A stretch of 64,000 bases of DNA from Clostridiaceae bacterium M8S5 (GTDB lineage: Bacteria > Bacillota > Clostridia > Tissierellales > MCWD3), in contig CP118523.1 in NCBI GenBank assembly GCA_029227815.1, positions 3,286,001 to 3,350,000 of the forward strand. The letters are read 5' to 3'. The position numbers were made by a program, and so were the translations under genes. The notes under the pieces were generated by a model. The model was not told where the DNA came from, made no database searches, and saw nothing but the letters and a program-made list of their open reading frames with translations. Numbering within the stretch: the first letter of the stretch is position 1; the number at the start of each line of letters is the position of its first letter. This document shows, piece by piece, positions 15,796 through 26,078 of the stretch.

Positions 15796-17535
15796 TTAAC
15801 TCATAGCTTCTTTGCTTTCATCCTTTAAAGCATTTACATTACTTACATTGAATAGTGAATAAAAAAATCCCTTTTTAGAAATTAATTCATCAAAAGATCC
15901 CTTTTCGTAAATAGCCCCATCATTTAAAACTAAAATTTCATCATACATAGATAATATATTTTTGTCCATCTTATGAGTAATTACAATTTTAGTTAATCCA
16001 TCAATTTTAGCAAGCTCTGCTTCAATTTTTTGTGTTGTAACTACATCAAGAGCAGATGTACCCTCATCCATAATTAATATAGGTGACTTTCTAATTAAGC
16101 TTCTAGCTATGGAAATACGTTGCTTTTCACCACCAGATAAAAATTTTCCACCTTCACCACAGCTATAGTCATAGTTTTTTTCATTAATTAAATTATCTAA
16201 ACTTGCTATAGCTACAGCTTTATTAACTATATTTTCCTCATATTTCTTAAACATTACTATATTTTCCTCAATAGTGTTGTCAAATATAAATACATTCTGC
16301 TGAATTACAGAAAAAAGTTCATATAAACTGCTTGCTTTTATTCTTCTCAATTCTAGATCATCAAAGATAATCTCTCCTCTATAGCCATCCATATATCCAA
16401 GAATCAAATTGAGTAAGGTAGATTTTCCACTTCCACTACTTCCAACTAAAGCATAACTTTTCCCTTTTTCAAAACATACATTGATGTTCTTTAGTATATC
16501 TCTACCTTCATCATATCCAAAATAAACATTTTTAAATACTATACAATTGTCAAATTCGTCTTTATATATCTTATCATCTTCATTATTATCACAGTAAGTA
16601 GCTATCTCCATCTTTTCTATAAGGCCTTTACTAGATCTTCTGGCTGGAATCAAATTGCCAAGATGATTTATAGGGTCTATTACATAGTTTAACAATTGTA
16701 TAAAAGCTACCACTGTTCCTGCCGTAATGACTCCTTTTATTGAAAAGTATGCTCCCACACCATAAGTTACCAAAGCAAGAGCTAATCCAGCTTCTCCTGA
16801 AATCATTTCTATTAATTCAGCTTTTCTTTTTTTTCTCTTCTTTGAATATTCCACCGCTTTATTGCTTAAGTTAAATTGAGCAAAGACCTCTTTTTCCACT
16901 TTAAAGCTTTTGATTATAGGGAATCCAGTTAACATATCCTTAACTGTAGCAATAAATTTCTCATTGATTTTTGATAGTTCTTGATCCATTTTGCTAAGAG
17001 AATTACCAAATAAGATAGATACTATTATGGATAATATGCTGGCTGTCACAACAATCGCCATAAGTGTAAAATTCATATATGCCATCGCCAAGATTGCTAG
17101 GACAAATTGTAATCCTTGAGCAAATATAGTAATAGCGGATTTTACATACCCTGATTCTATAACATTCAAATCATTTGTAAATATTGAAATATATTTGCTA
17201 GTAACATTTCCTCCAAAGGCATTCATGTTTTTCTTTAGTAGGTTATTAAAAGCATAGTCCTTATATTGTTTCATAGCCCTTTCAACATAATTATTTATAA
17301 AACATCTTTTTAATAAATAGATCACTAAAAACATAACCATAAAAATAATATATTTTAAGATAACAACTTTTAATTTTTCTAATGTTCCGCCTGTTGCAAC
17401 ATCAATGAGTTGTTGTAATAAAAAAGCATTTACTATATTAAAAATAGCTCCTAGTATACATATAAATATAGACATTGAAAAATTAAGCTTATTGTTCTTA
17501 TAAAACTGCTTTATATACGCACTTTTGATTTTCAT
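15796..17535 (-). CDS. ABC exporter, fused membrane and ATPase domains (579 aa)
   Basis: Six membrane helices over residues ~20-290, then an ATPase domain with Walker A GSSGSGKS at 365-372, signature LSGGEKQR and MDEGTSALD. The catalytic glutamate is present, so it can act as a homodimer. It resembles MsbA/LmrA-type or bacteriocin exporters but lacks a C39 peptidase domain. It faces the two-component system and lies between the intact kinase and a kinase relic, which suggests that the region was rearranged. The substrate cannot be told from sequence. Confidence 0.9.
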   Translation of the reverse strand: MKIKSAYIKQFYKNNKLNFSMSIFICILGAIFNIVNAFLLQQLIDVATGGTLEKLKVVILKYIIFMVMFLVIYLLKRCFINNYVERAMKQYKDYAFNNLLKKNMNAFGGNVTSKYISIFTNDLNVIESGYVKSAITIFAQGLQFVLAILAMAYMNFTLMAIVVTASILSIIVSILFGNSLSKMDQELSKINEKFIATVKDMLTGFPIIKSFKVEKEVFAQFNLSNKAVEYSKKRKKRKAELIEMISGEAGLALALVTYGVGAYFSIKGVITAGTVVAFIQLLNYVIDPINHLGNLIPARRSSKGLIEKMEIATYCDNNEDDKIYKDEFDNCIVFKNVYFGYDEGRDILKNINVCFEKGKSYALVGSSGSGKSTLLNLILGYMDGYRGEIIFDDLELRRIKASSLYELFSVIQQNVFIFDNTIEENIVMFKKYEENIVNKAVAIASLDNLINEKNYDYSCGEGGKFLSGGEKQRISIARSLIRKSPILIMDEGTSALDVVTTQKIEAELAKIDGLTKIVITHKMDKNILSMYDEILVLNDGAIYEKGSFDELISKKGFFYSLFNVSNVNALKDESKEAMS

Positions 17536-17735
17536 AACTATATTTTGTCCTTTCTTTATTTTCTTTCAACAGGAATTATAATGATTTGATTAAATGTAAC
17601 GGATTCTTTTACCTTTTATAATGTTTTTACTATAGATTGGATTTTAAGGTTAATTATTGGTTTCATTTCATAATCATTTTACCATTTTTTCAATTATATT
17701 TAAATAGTTTTTTATATATAAAGTACTATAGTATA
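17536..17735. other. Upstream region of ABC exporter
   Basis: AT-rich promoter region. It contains TTTTAAGGTTAATT near 17650, similar to the AAGGTTAAG half-site at 13.49 kb, so the same response regulator might act here. Confidence 0.4.
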
Positions 17736-17868
17736 TATAGAAGATAACGGTCTAGGTATGGCAATTGCTAAGAGCATTGTAACATCACATGGTGGGATAA
17801 TAAGCATAGACAGTTCTATAGGTGTTGGGACAGAGGTTGTTATATCAATACCATTAAAAGTTATATAG
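17736..17868 (+). pseudogene. Relic of a second histidine kinase (C-terminal end only)
   Basis: About 98 bases match the 3' end of the kinase at 14309-15721 with only two visible mismatches (GLGMAIAKSIVTSHGG through GTEVVIS). The last residues differ: the intact kinase ends IRL, the relic ends IPLKVI. It is therefore the tail of a paralog rather than a simple copy. No start, ATPase N-box or H-box is left upstream. It keeps its own terminator at 17878. Confidence 0.8.
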
Positions 17869-17877
17869 ACAGGGAAA

Positions 17878-17902
17878 GGAGTGTTTCAACTTTGAAACAC
17901 TC
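17878..17902 (+). terminator. Terminator of the kinase relic
   Basis: GGAGTGTTTCA pairs perfectly with TGAAACACTCC around a three-base loop. It lies ten bases after the relic's stop codon. Confidence 0.7.
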
Positions 17903-18015
17903 CCTTAAGATTGTACATTTTAATTCATAGTACAAGATGCATATTTTCAACTTCTTACTTAACCTATTTATTCTACTTGTTTAGTTAATAAATTATTATC
18001 TATTTGCAATTGACT

Positions 18016-18315
18016 TTATTCGTTAATTAGTTTAAGCAAATCCTCATTTCCATAATATTTGCCTTTTTCTAATTTCCCATCTTTATATGCGTCGTTGAAT
18101 ACTTTTGTGTAATATTCTAACACTTTAATTATATCATCTTCATTACGACACCAATCAATGCAATTTTTATTATTAGAATTATATTCGGTACTGCGTTCGT
18201 TGTTTATTCTATTGAAATTCGAGTTATAATTATTCGTGGCTGCATCTGCATTAGTAGGGGCTAGTATACTAGCAGATATAAGCACTCCTAATCCTAGTGA
18301 AATTATTTTCTTCAT
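18016..18315 (-). CDS. Small secreted protein of unknown function (99 aa)
   Basis: The N-terminus MKKIISLGLGVLISASILAP followed by TNADAA is a clear Sec signal peptide with an A-x-A cleavage site near residue 24. The mature ~75 residues are Asn-rich and polar (NNYNSNFNRINNERSTEYNSN), then NCIDWCRNEDD with two closely spaced cysteines and a helical tail. GGAGGG precedes this ATG; a longer frame start 19 codons upstream has no site. I do not recognise the family. It is a single gene. Confidence 0.72.
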   Translation of the reverse strand: MKKIISLGLGVLISASILAPTNADAATNNYNSNFNRINNERSTEYNSNNKNCIDWCRNEDDIIKVLEYYTKVFNDAYKDGKLEKGKYYGNEDLLKLINE

Positions 18316-18526
18316 AACATACCCTCCTATATTCTTTGTGTTTTTAACCGTAAGGTTATTTATAGTAAACAATTCAATTTTCGTGATAATAAATATTAAC
18401 TATAGACTAAGTATACATAGATAATTTGGTAAGATTATGTTTGTATTGTGTGATATTAAGGTAAATTGTGTGTAATTGTGTTTTCTATATTATTACATAT
18501 TATCTTAACATTCTAACGATATAAGC

Positions 18527-19549
18527 TTATAATGTTATTACTTCTTTAGGTATCTCTAAGTACCATGAAAATAATTCGACATCTATGCTATTATAAAAAT
18601 CTTTTTTTATTGGCTTAATCATAGCTAATCTATTCTTAAATCCATTAATACCAATTTTTTTGTCTAATCTAAAACCCAAGGAGCCTGAATAATTTTTATA
18701 GACTGGCTTTTTATCAAGATATTCCTTTGTATAAAAATTAAGCTGTATCCCATCTTCTGTTTCATATTCAAGCATTGCTAAATCCATACCTTTAGGACAA
18801 ATTTCTTCAATACTAGCTAAATAGTCTGTTTTCATCTGCTTCATCTGATTCTTTGAAAAGTTCTGAAATTCTTGACTTTCCAATTTTTTATTTATGTCTT
18901 GCCATACATCATAATGCTCCATTTTGTCAATATAAAAAGTACGTTTTTTGTTTCCAATAGTGTCATAAAAATAAAGCTCATTTCCTTTTTGCATTTCACC
19001 AAATTCTAGTTTGATAGGCTGATTTATTAACACTTCCTTAAATCCTTCACTAATCGTTATTGTGATATCTAGTTCTCTTGATAAATCGATTTTAGGAAAT
19101 TTTTCGTCTTCTTTTTGCTCATACGCTTCTATAACTATATTAGATACGTTGACTTCATCCCAATGATCTGTAGACATTCCATTTTCAATAAAATGTTGCA
19201 ACCAACTATATCCTTCGTCTGGGTGATAATCATCTAAGCTTATTCCCCTTGATCTTATAAATGTCATCTTTTGATTTTGTATGTATAATTCAGATATATA
19301 AAAATTAATATCTTTCATGTGTTTATTCACACTGTTAATCATTTTATCTCTATTTGAAATGTATTCTTCTCTTTCTTCTAAGTCAGTCAATTCGTCATTG
19401 CACTCATACAATACCCACAAAACATTTTTATTTTTTTCTTGAGTTAGCGATACTATATGAACATCAAAACCTCTAATTTTTACTATCTTATCTATTAGAA
19501 TCTCTTTAATTGGAAAAATCATTTTTTCCTTAAAATCTTTTAATAACAT
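18527..19549 (-). CDS. Uncharacterised cytoplasmic protein (340 aa)
   Basis: AAGGAGATAAAT-ATG start; no signal peptide or membrane helix. The composition is acidic and lysine-rich, with recognisable but unnamed stretches such as SRGISLDDYHPDEGYSWLQH and DLAMLEYETEDGIQLNFYTKEYL. I cannot assign a family. It follows the BmrCD-like exporter on the same strand but is separated from it by a terminator, so it is probably its own unit. Confidence 0.6.
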   Translation of the reverse strand: MLLKDFKEKMIFPIKEILIDKIVKIRGFDVHIVSLTQEKNKNVLWVLYECNDELTDLEEREEYISNRDKMINSVNKHMKDINFYISELYIQNQKMTFIRSRGISLDDYHPDEGYSWLQHFIENGMSTDHWDEVNVSNIVIEAYEQKEDEKFPKIDLSRELDITITISEGFKEVLINQPIKLEFGEMQKGNELYFYDTIGNKKRTFYIDKMEHYDVWQDINKKLESQEFQNFSKNQMKQMKTDYLASIEEICPKGMDLAMLEYETEDGIQLNFYTKEYLDKKPVYKNYSGSLGFRLDKKIGINGFKNRLAMIKPIKKDFYNSIDVELFSWYLEIPKEVITL

Positions 19550-19604
19550 ATTTATCTCCTTAGATTTAACTTATATTCATTAATACAAAACTGCATACAA
19601 CTAA

Positions 19605-19631
19605 GGAGTGTCTTGATAGTATAGACACTCC
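19605..19631 (-). terminator. Terminator of the heterodimeric exporter operon
   Basis: GGAGTGTCT pairs with AGACACTCC around a nine-base loop. It lies 12 bases after the stop codon at 19644 and is followed by TTAGTTG on the minus strand. Confidence 0.75.
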
Positions 19632-19643
19632 CATAATTGGTGT

Positions 19644-21713
19644 TTATTCTGCTTGATCTTTATACTGAAGCTCATACAGCTTATAATACATTCCTTTTTT
19701 AGTTAGAAGCTCTTGATGATTACCCATTTCACGAATCTTTCCTTTGTGAAGTACTATAATCTTATCAGCATGCTGTATTGTCGAAAGTCTGTGTGCAACT
19801 ACTAATGTAGTACGCCCTTCCATAAGTTTCTCCATTGCATCTTGTATCAATCTTTCTGTTTCTGTATCTATATTGGCAGTTGCTTCATCTAGTATTAATA
19901 TTGAAGGATTGAACACAAGCGTTCTAGCAAAGGATAAAAGCTGTCTTTGACCTGCTGAGAATGTAGCCCCTCTTTCATAAACCTTTTCATCATACTTATC
20001 TGGTAATTTCTGTATGAAATAGTCTGCGTTTACGTACTTGGCAGCTTCTTTTATCTCCTCTATTGTGATATCTTCATTACGTAATCTTATATTACTCTTT
20101 ATATCTCCTGTAAACAGGAAAACATCTTGTAACATCTGCCCTACATGCTGTCTAATAGATTTCTTATCATATTCTCTTATATTTACTCCATCTATTAGTA
20201 TTTCTCCTTTTTGAATATCATAATATCTACTTATTAGATTCAATATTGATGTCTTTCCTGCTCCTGTGGCTCCAACAAATGCTACTGTTTCACCTGGTTT
20301 AATATTAAATGAAACATCTCTTAGTACATATTCACCTTCTTTATATGCAAAAGATACATCTTTAAACTCTATTTCCCCTTTAACCTGCTTCAATTCCTTA
20401 TGGTCTTTTTTATCTTCTATACGATCCTGTGTATCTAATATAGTAAATATCTTTTCTGCTGCTGCCATAGCTGATTGAAGTATATTAAACTGCTCTGCTA
20501 GTTCGTTAATCGGTTGGAACAGTCTTGTATTATAATTGAAAAATATTACTAGCGTTCCGATAGTAAGCGCACCGTTAAGCACCATGTTTCCACCAAACCC
20601 TAAAACTAAACAAATTCCTACTATATACATAGCATACATTATAGGTCTAAACATTCCGAATATTATAATACTTTTTAGATTAGATTTGTAAAGTTTCTTA
20701 TTGTCCTTGTCAAACTCATCAAAAACTTCATCCTCCATTGAAAATATCTGTATAATCTTCATTCCTTGAATGTGTTCTGATAAAAATGTATTGATTTTAG
20801 CTACTCTTGTTCTGATCGTTCTAAAATTCTCTCTTGAGAATTTCTTAAATATAAATGTTGTTATAATTATGACAGGCATTATACACAACACTATTAAAGT
20901 AAGCTTTACTTTTAATGTAAACATCATCACTATTATTCCTACTAATAAGAATACATTCTTTATAGAATTTGATATAACACTAGTGTACATCTCATTGAGT
21001 GTTTCAGTGTCATTGGTTATTCTAGTTACAAGCCTACCTACTGGATTATTGTTAAAATAATTTGTTGATAATCCTTCTATATGGGTAAATATCTCATTTC
21101 TGATATTGTAAATTATCTTTTGCCCAGACTTTTGTAATAACACTGCTTGGAAATACTCCGCTAACATACCTATTATCAATAATACAAAATATAAAGCAAC
21201 TAGCTTTGCTAATTGGACAAAATCATCTTTTCTAATATCCTTTAAATTGTCTTTTGATAACTTAAGTATTGAATATTTTTGATTATTCATTATTAAACTA
21301 CCATCAGATATATTGATCTTTTTTTCATCAACACTTATAAATTTAGATAAATCTCCTGTTGTTAAATTTACAGCAAGATAATACGTATCATCGCTACTAA
21401 ATATTCTTGCATATGTATTTGAACTATTAAGCTCATTAACATCATCTTCATCATCTACGTCTATTAGCTTTAAATTATAGTTTTCTACTTTTATATCGCC
21501 TGTATCTTCAATGATAAATGTTTTTTCGTAGTTTTGAAATATTGAATCTATTGCTCTTCCCATCAATAAAGGTCTAATTAGCAAAACACCCGTTGATAAT
21601 AATAGCAATAATATACTAAACATAATCATTAATTTATAGGGCTTTGCATAACCCATGAGCCTCTTCATAATATCTGGGTCATAGGATTTGTATTCTATTT
21701 CGTGATTATCCAT
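19644..21713 (-). CDS. Heterodimeric multidrug ABC exporter, BmrD-like half (689 aa)
   Basis: Fused membrane-ATPase half-transporter, longer than usual. An extra ~100-residue outside domain sits between TM1 (~28-48) and TM2 (~165-185), as in BmrD of the BmrCD exporter. The ATPase part has GATGAGKT, signature FSAGQRQL and LILDEATANID with the catalytic Glu, so this half carries the functional hydrolysis site. It follows the BmrC-like gene by 11 bases. GGAGGTGTTAGT precedes ATG. Family knowledge: such pairs export drugs and antibiotics. Confidence 0.9.
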   Translation of the reverse strand: MDNHEIEYKSYDPDIMKRLMGYAKPYKLMIMFSILLLLLSTGVLLIRPLLMGRAIDSIFQNYEKTFIIEDTGDIKVENYNLKLIDVDDEDDVNELNSSNTYARIFSSDDTYYLAVNLTTGDLSKFISVDEKKINISDGSLIMNNQKYSILKLSKDNLKDIRKDDFVQLAKLVALYFVLLIIGMLAEYFQAVLLQKSGQKIIYNIRNEIFTHIEGLSTNYFNNNPVGRLVTRITNDTETLNEMYTSVISNSIKNVFLLVGIIVMMFTLKVKLTLIVLCIMPVIIITTFIFKKFSRENFRTIRTRVAKINTFLSEHIQGMKIIQIFSMEDEVFDEFDKDNKKLYKSNLKSIIIFGMFRPIMYAMYIVGICLVLGFGGNMVLNGALTIGTLVIFFNYNTRLFQPINELAEQFNILQSAMAAAEKIFTILDTQDRIEDKKDHKELKQVKGEIEFKDVSFAYKEGEYVLRDVSFNIKPGETVAFVGATGAGKTSILNLISRYYDIQKGEILIDGVNIREYDKKSIRQHVGQMLQDVFLFTGDIKSNIRLRNEDITIEEIKEAAKYVNADYFIQKLPDKYDEKVYERGATFSAGQRQLLSFARTLVFNPSILILDEATANIDTETERLIQDAMEKLMEGRTTLVVAHRLSTIQHADKIIVLHKGKIREMGNHQELLTKKGMYYKLYELQYKDQAE

Positions 21714-21724
21714 ACTAACACCTC

Positions 21725-23473
21725 CTACGCCTCATCATCTAATGATTTTTCAAGTTGTTGTTTTTTAGCCATATCAGCATATAGTCCGTCTAAGGCCATA
21801 AGTTCTTCATTTGTACCTTGCTCTATAATTTTTCCATTATCTATTACTAATATTTTGTCAGCTTGCTTTAAAGTCGATATACGATGAGCTATTATTATTG
21901 TCGTCTTACCTTTTCTAGTTCTCTCAAGCTCACTCAATATTTTTTCTTCGGTCTTTATATCAACAGCAGATACCGAATCATCTAATATCAATATTGACGG
22001 GTCTTTAATTAATGCTCTTGCTATTGATACTCTTTGCTTTTGTCCTCCTGATAAAGTTGTTCATCTCTCACCTATTACCGTTTCGTAACTATCAGTAAAA
22101 TCGACTATATTTTGATGTACATCTGCCATCTTTGCGGCTTCCTTTACTTGCTCACTGGTCTTATCTCTAGCTCCAAATAAGATATTGTTTTTAACTGTAT
22201 TAGAGAACAGATAGTTGTCTTGAGGTACATAACCAATCTGCTTGCGTAGTATTTTTAACGGTATATCCAGTATATCAACTCCATCTATAAAAATTTCTGA
22301 TTTCTTTGGATTATATAATCTAAGCAATAAATTAACAAATGTAGTTTTGCCACTTCCTGTTCTACCGATAATACCTACCATCTGACCCTTCTCTATTTTA
22401 ACATTTATATCTTTTAATGCTCCTTTTTGACCGCCCTGATAATCAAATGAAAAGTTCTTAAACTCTATGTCCCCTTTTAGCTCTTTTATATCAGCTGTGT
22501 TCTCTGAATCAAATATTTCTGGCTCCACATCTAATATAGCTTGCAATCTTTTAGCTGAGGTCATTCCCTGTGAGAATATGTTTATTGTCATACTAAACGC
22601 CATCATTGGCCAAACTAACATTCCTAAATACTGTATAAACTCAATAAATTGTCCTAGTGATATCTGCCCTATCATAGTCATGTAACCACCATAACCTATA
22701 GTTATCATAGTACTTAGTCCACTTATTAAGGTTATAGTAGGAAATAATAAAGCAAATAACTTTACAACATGGATATTCTTTTTGAAATTATATTTGTTTA
22801 TGTCTGCAAATGCTCCTATTTCTTTATCTTCTTGTGTAAATGCTTTGACAACCCTGATTCCTGAAATATTCTCTTGAACTTGCTCAGTCATATCAGAGAA
22901 TGCTTCCTGTTTTGCCTTAAATCTCTTCATCATTACTTTACCAAAACCAACACCTAGTATCCCTATAAATGGTAAAGGAATTATTGCTATCAATGTTAGT
23001 TTTAAAGATATACTGTTTATCATTTGATATAAAACTAAAGAAATAATCAATATAAAATCAAATGCAAACAACATTCCTTGTCCCAGTGACATCCTAATAG
23101 TATTCAAATCATTGGTTGCATGAGACATTAGATCTCCCGTTTTTGTCTTATTGAAGTAACTCAATGATAATTTCTCTAAGTGCCTAAAAAAATCATTACG
23201 TAAATTATACTCTATCTTTCTCGCGGTACCAAAAATGAAAAATCGCCAAACAAACCGTCCTATCATGATAAAAGCTGCTATCATTATTATCTTAGTTAAA
23301 TTTTGGTATATGTTTTCTTTTGTATAGGTTCCCATTGATATACCATCTGTTGTATCTCCTATAATAGCAGGAATTTTAACTTGCAAAAAATCCACCATAA
23401 AAAGGCTAAGCAAACCTATTAGATACAACGGACTATACTTCTTTAAGTATGGTCTTATACTTTTAACTATCAT
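21725..23473 (-). pseudogene. BmrC-like half of ABC exporter, interrupted by in-frame TGA
   Basis: Reads as one 582-codon frame (start MIVKSIRPYLKKY after AAGGGGTGATTGG) except for a TGA at 22061-22063. The TGA follows GER and precedes [10 protein letters not shown], where homologs normally have Gly (GERG), so a single GGA to TGA change explains it. Before the stop are six helices and Walker A (GRTGSGKT). After it are the signature and [11 protein letters not shown], with Asp in place of the catalytic Glu as in BmrC. Without read-through the protein lacks its signature and Walker B. A sequencing error cannot be excluded. Confidence 0.85.
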
Positions 23474-23911
23474 CCAATCACCCCTTCTTATCAAGTCTTA
23501 AGATACCAAGTTAAATATCTTCGAAATAATATGTCACTATGTTACAATTATTTCTCTATGTAAATATTGCAGACATAACTATTATAAACTATATTAACAC
23601 AACTGTCATGCTAATTTAATATTTTTTTACTTTAATATAATTAATTTTAAATTTTATTTTTGTATACAATATATTATAAAAGATAATAAAAATATAACAT
23701 CTTATATATATATTTAAATAATACTTTACCTTACAATTTTCTTATACAGCTACTACTGTTAATCCTTTCTATATATACCGCAATACAATAACCTTTAAGA
23801 TTTGCTATTTTGTTTTATATTTTTACATGTTTTTTACAACTTCACGAAATTTTGTGTTATAATTAAAATCGTCAATAGAACTTTAGACCTAATTTTTGTG
23901 AGGGAGATATT
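23474..23911. other. Divergent promoter region
   Basis: About 440 AT-rich bases between the exporter operon and the GGDEF gene. A near-palindrome CACGAAATTTTGTG at ~23842 precedes TATAAT, likely the -10 box for the rightward gene. No coding sequence seen. Confidence 0.45.
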
Positions 23912-25042
23912 ATGAACATTATTCTAATGCAATTAGACATCAATATATTCGTTGTTGTATTACTTACAATTGCATATTTTTATTTTAATAAAAACAAAAG
24001 ATTTGATTATACGTCTGTTGAACATCGACTGATGGTATTATTTCTTACATTAAATATATTAATAGTTCTTTTAGGTAGCCTTTCATATTTGTGCGATACT
24101 CACTTTATAACTAATGATGTGCTTTGCATGACAATTTATTCTATATATTATGCTTTCTTTTGGCTACCTTTTTATGTTTGCGCTATGTTTATAGATTATC
24201 AAATTCATTCAAATTTAAATAGAAACTCTAAGCTAAGGCATGTTCTTTATATCTTTATTATAATAAATTCAATTTTAATAGTTATTAATATATATACTAA
24301 TATAATTTTTTCTTATACTGATAATTCTTTTATTAAGGGTTATTTCTATTCTTGTTATGTAATTGCAAATTACAGCATACTATTTATAGCTTTTATGGAA
24401 ATTATATACAAAAGAAAAAATATGTTTTCGTTATTATCAGTAGTTCTCCCGCCTATGATTTGTATTATATCTCAAGTTATATATGATAATCAATCAATTA
24501 TCTGGATTAGTATGGCAATATCTAACTTTTTAATATTGTTTGGTTTTCAAGAAAAAAATATAACCTTTGATTACCTAACTAATGCTTTTAATAGAAGACA
24601 CCTAGATTCTTATTTGAAAAATAAAATCAAGACTATAACTCCATCTAGCACCTTTACTGGTTTTATGGTAGATGTTGATAATTTTAAGCATATAAACGAT
24701 CACTACGGACATACTCGTGGAGATGAAGCTTTGATAGCTATTGTAAAAATAATGAGAAAATCATTTAAGCCAAATGATTTTATTGCAAGATATGCAGGTG
24801 ATGAGTTTGTAATAATCAGTGAAATAGATAGTCATTATGATGCACAAAACGCTATAAATATGATTAAATACGAGCTTTCAATATATAATGATACTACCAA
24901 TAAAGACTCTAATCCTTTAAGTGTTAGTATTGGCTATGAGCTTTACACTTATGAAACAAAACAAGAAGCTAATCAGTTTATTAAGTGCATAGACAGCAAA
25001 ATGTACCACAATAAAAAATTAAAAAAGAGATTGTATAAATAA
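23912..25042 (+). CDS. Membrane-bound GGDEF diguanylate cyclase (376 aa)
   Basis: Seven or so hydrophobic segments occupy residues ~8-210 as a membrane sensor. A GGDEF domain follows (~215-370): DYLTNAFNRRHLDSYL, the substrate-binding motif VDVDNFKHINDHYGHTRGDEAL and the active-site variant AGDEF in ARYAGDEFVII. AGDEF is known in active cyclases. The product should be cyclic di-GMP from two GTP. No RxxD inhibitory site stands five residues before the AGDEF, so product inhibition may be absent. It is a single gene with its own terminator; the signal is unknown. Confidence 0.9.
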   Translation: MNIILMQLDINIFVVVLLTIAYFYFNKNKRFDYTSVEHRLMVLFLTLNILIVLLGSLSYLCDTHFITNDVLCMTIYSIYYAFFWLPFYVCAMFIDYQIHSNLNRNSKLRHVLYIFIIINSILIVINIYTNIIFSYTDNSFIKGYFYSCYVIANYSILFIAFMEIIYKRKNMFSLLSVVLPPMICIISQVIYDNQSIIWISMAISNFLILFGFQEKNITFDYLTNAFNRRHLDSYLKNKIKTITPSSTFTGFMVDVDNFKHINDHYGHTRGDEALIAIVKIMRKSFKPNDFIARYAGDEFVIISEIDSHYDAQNAINMIKYELSIYNDTTNKDSNPLSVSIGYELYTYETKQEANQFIKCIDSKMYHNKKLKKRLYK

Positions 25043-25054
25043 ATTTATATAATC
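25029..25054 (+). terminator. Terminator of GGDEF gene
   Basis: GATTGTATAAA pairs with TTTATATAATC and is followed by CCCTTTTTTG. The stem overlaps the stop codon of the gene. Confidence 0.7.
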
Positions 25055-25079
25055 CCTTTTTTGATTTATCGTTACTTTT

Positions 25080-26078
25080 TTATACTGATCTGTCTAAAAC
25101 ATGATACTTACCTATATTGAATTTAACAATATCACCTTGTTTATATTCGTCTGAATTTACTGATATTATGATAGTCTGATTGTTAAAATCAACATACAGT
25201 TCGCTAATAAAACCTCTATATATTACTCTCTTTATTTCTCCAGTAAATTCACCACTACTATGTATATATATATCCTCAGGTCTTACTGCTATTGTATTTC
25301 CCTTAGTTATATCTGTGATATTACCGTACATACCTGAATGTATAATATTGTTTCTTCCTATAAACTCAGCTACAAATTCATTTTTAGGATGTCTATAAAT
25401 CTGCTTTGGAGATCCTTTTTGGACTATTTCACCCTCTTTCATAATAACTATCCTATCCGCTACTAAAAAAGATTCATTTTGATCATGTGTAACGTATATC
25501 ATCGGTAGACTATATTCTTTGTTTATTCTTGATATTAAATTTAATATCTGATGTTTGAGTACAGCGTCTATATTGGCAAGTGGTTCATCTAACAACAATA
25601 ACTCTGGCTTACTTACAACAGCTCTAGCTAGTGCAACCCTCTGCTTCTCTCCACCACTTAATTGGCTTTCATAACAATTGGCCTTGTCAGATAACTCCAC
25701 ACTTTTTAGTATATTTACTACTTCCTCTTTAATTAGTGCTTTTTTTAACTTCTTTATTCTAAGTGGATAAGCAATATTTTCAAATACATTCATATGAGGC
25801 CACAGTGAATAATTTTGAAATACAAATCCGATATTTCTTTTTTCTACTTGTACATTTATTTTATTATCAACTGAAAAAAGAATATTGTTGCCCAATATAA
25901 TATCTCCATATTTTGGTTTTAGTAAACCTGATATCGCAGACAACAAAGTACTCTTTCCACATCCACTAGAACCTAATATAACTAAAAGTTCTCCATTTGC
26001 TAGATTCAAGTTAAAGTTCTTTATTATTTCATCCTTACCGTAGCTAACTTTTAGATTACTTATACTTAACTCGCTCAT
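25080..26078 (-). CDS. Ferric-iron type ABC importer ATPase, FbpC-like (332 aa)
   Basis: Walker A GSSGCGKS, signature LSGGEKQR, LLLLDEPLANID and VTHDQNE show an importer ATPase of the FbpC/PotA group. The C-terminal ~90 residues form the TOBE-type regulatory domain (TIAVRPEDIYIHSS). ATGA overlap with the preceding permease gene shows translational coupling. With the binding protein and fused permease upstream it forms a complete importer. The Fur-like box ahead of the operon supports iron over polyamine or sulfate. Confidence 0.88.
   Translation of the reverse strand: MSELSISNLKVSYGKDEIIKNFNLNLANGELLVILGSSGCGKSTLLSAISGLLKPKYGDIILGNNILFSVDNKINVQVEKRNIGFVFQNYSLWPHMNVFENIAYPLRIKKLKKALIKEEVVNILKSVELSDKANCYESQLSGGEKQRVALARAVVSKPELLLLDEPLANIDAVLKHQILNLISRINKEYSLPMIYVTHDQNESFLVADRIVIMKEGEIVQKGSPKQIYRHPKNEFVAEFIGRNNIIHSGMYGNITDITKGNTIAVRPEDIYIHSSGEFTGEIKRVIYRGFISELYVDFNNQTIIISVNSDEYKQGDIVKFNIGKYHVLDRSV

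Noticed and set aside
22061-22063. Alternative genetic code with TGA read as Gly
   Set aside because: Other genes in the window use TGA as a sensible stop (47231 end, ATGA junction at 26075), so a general recoding is not supported.
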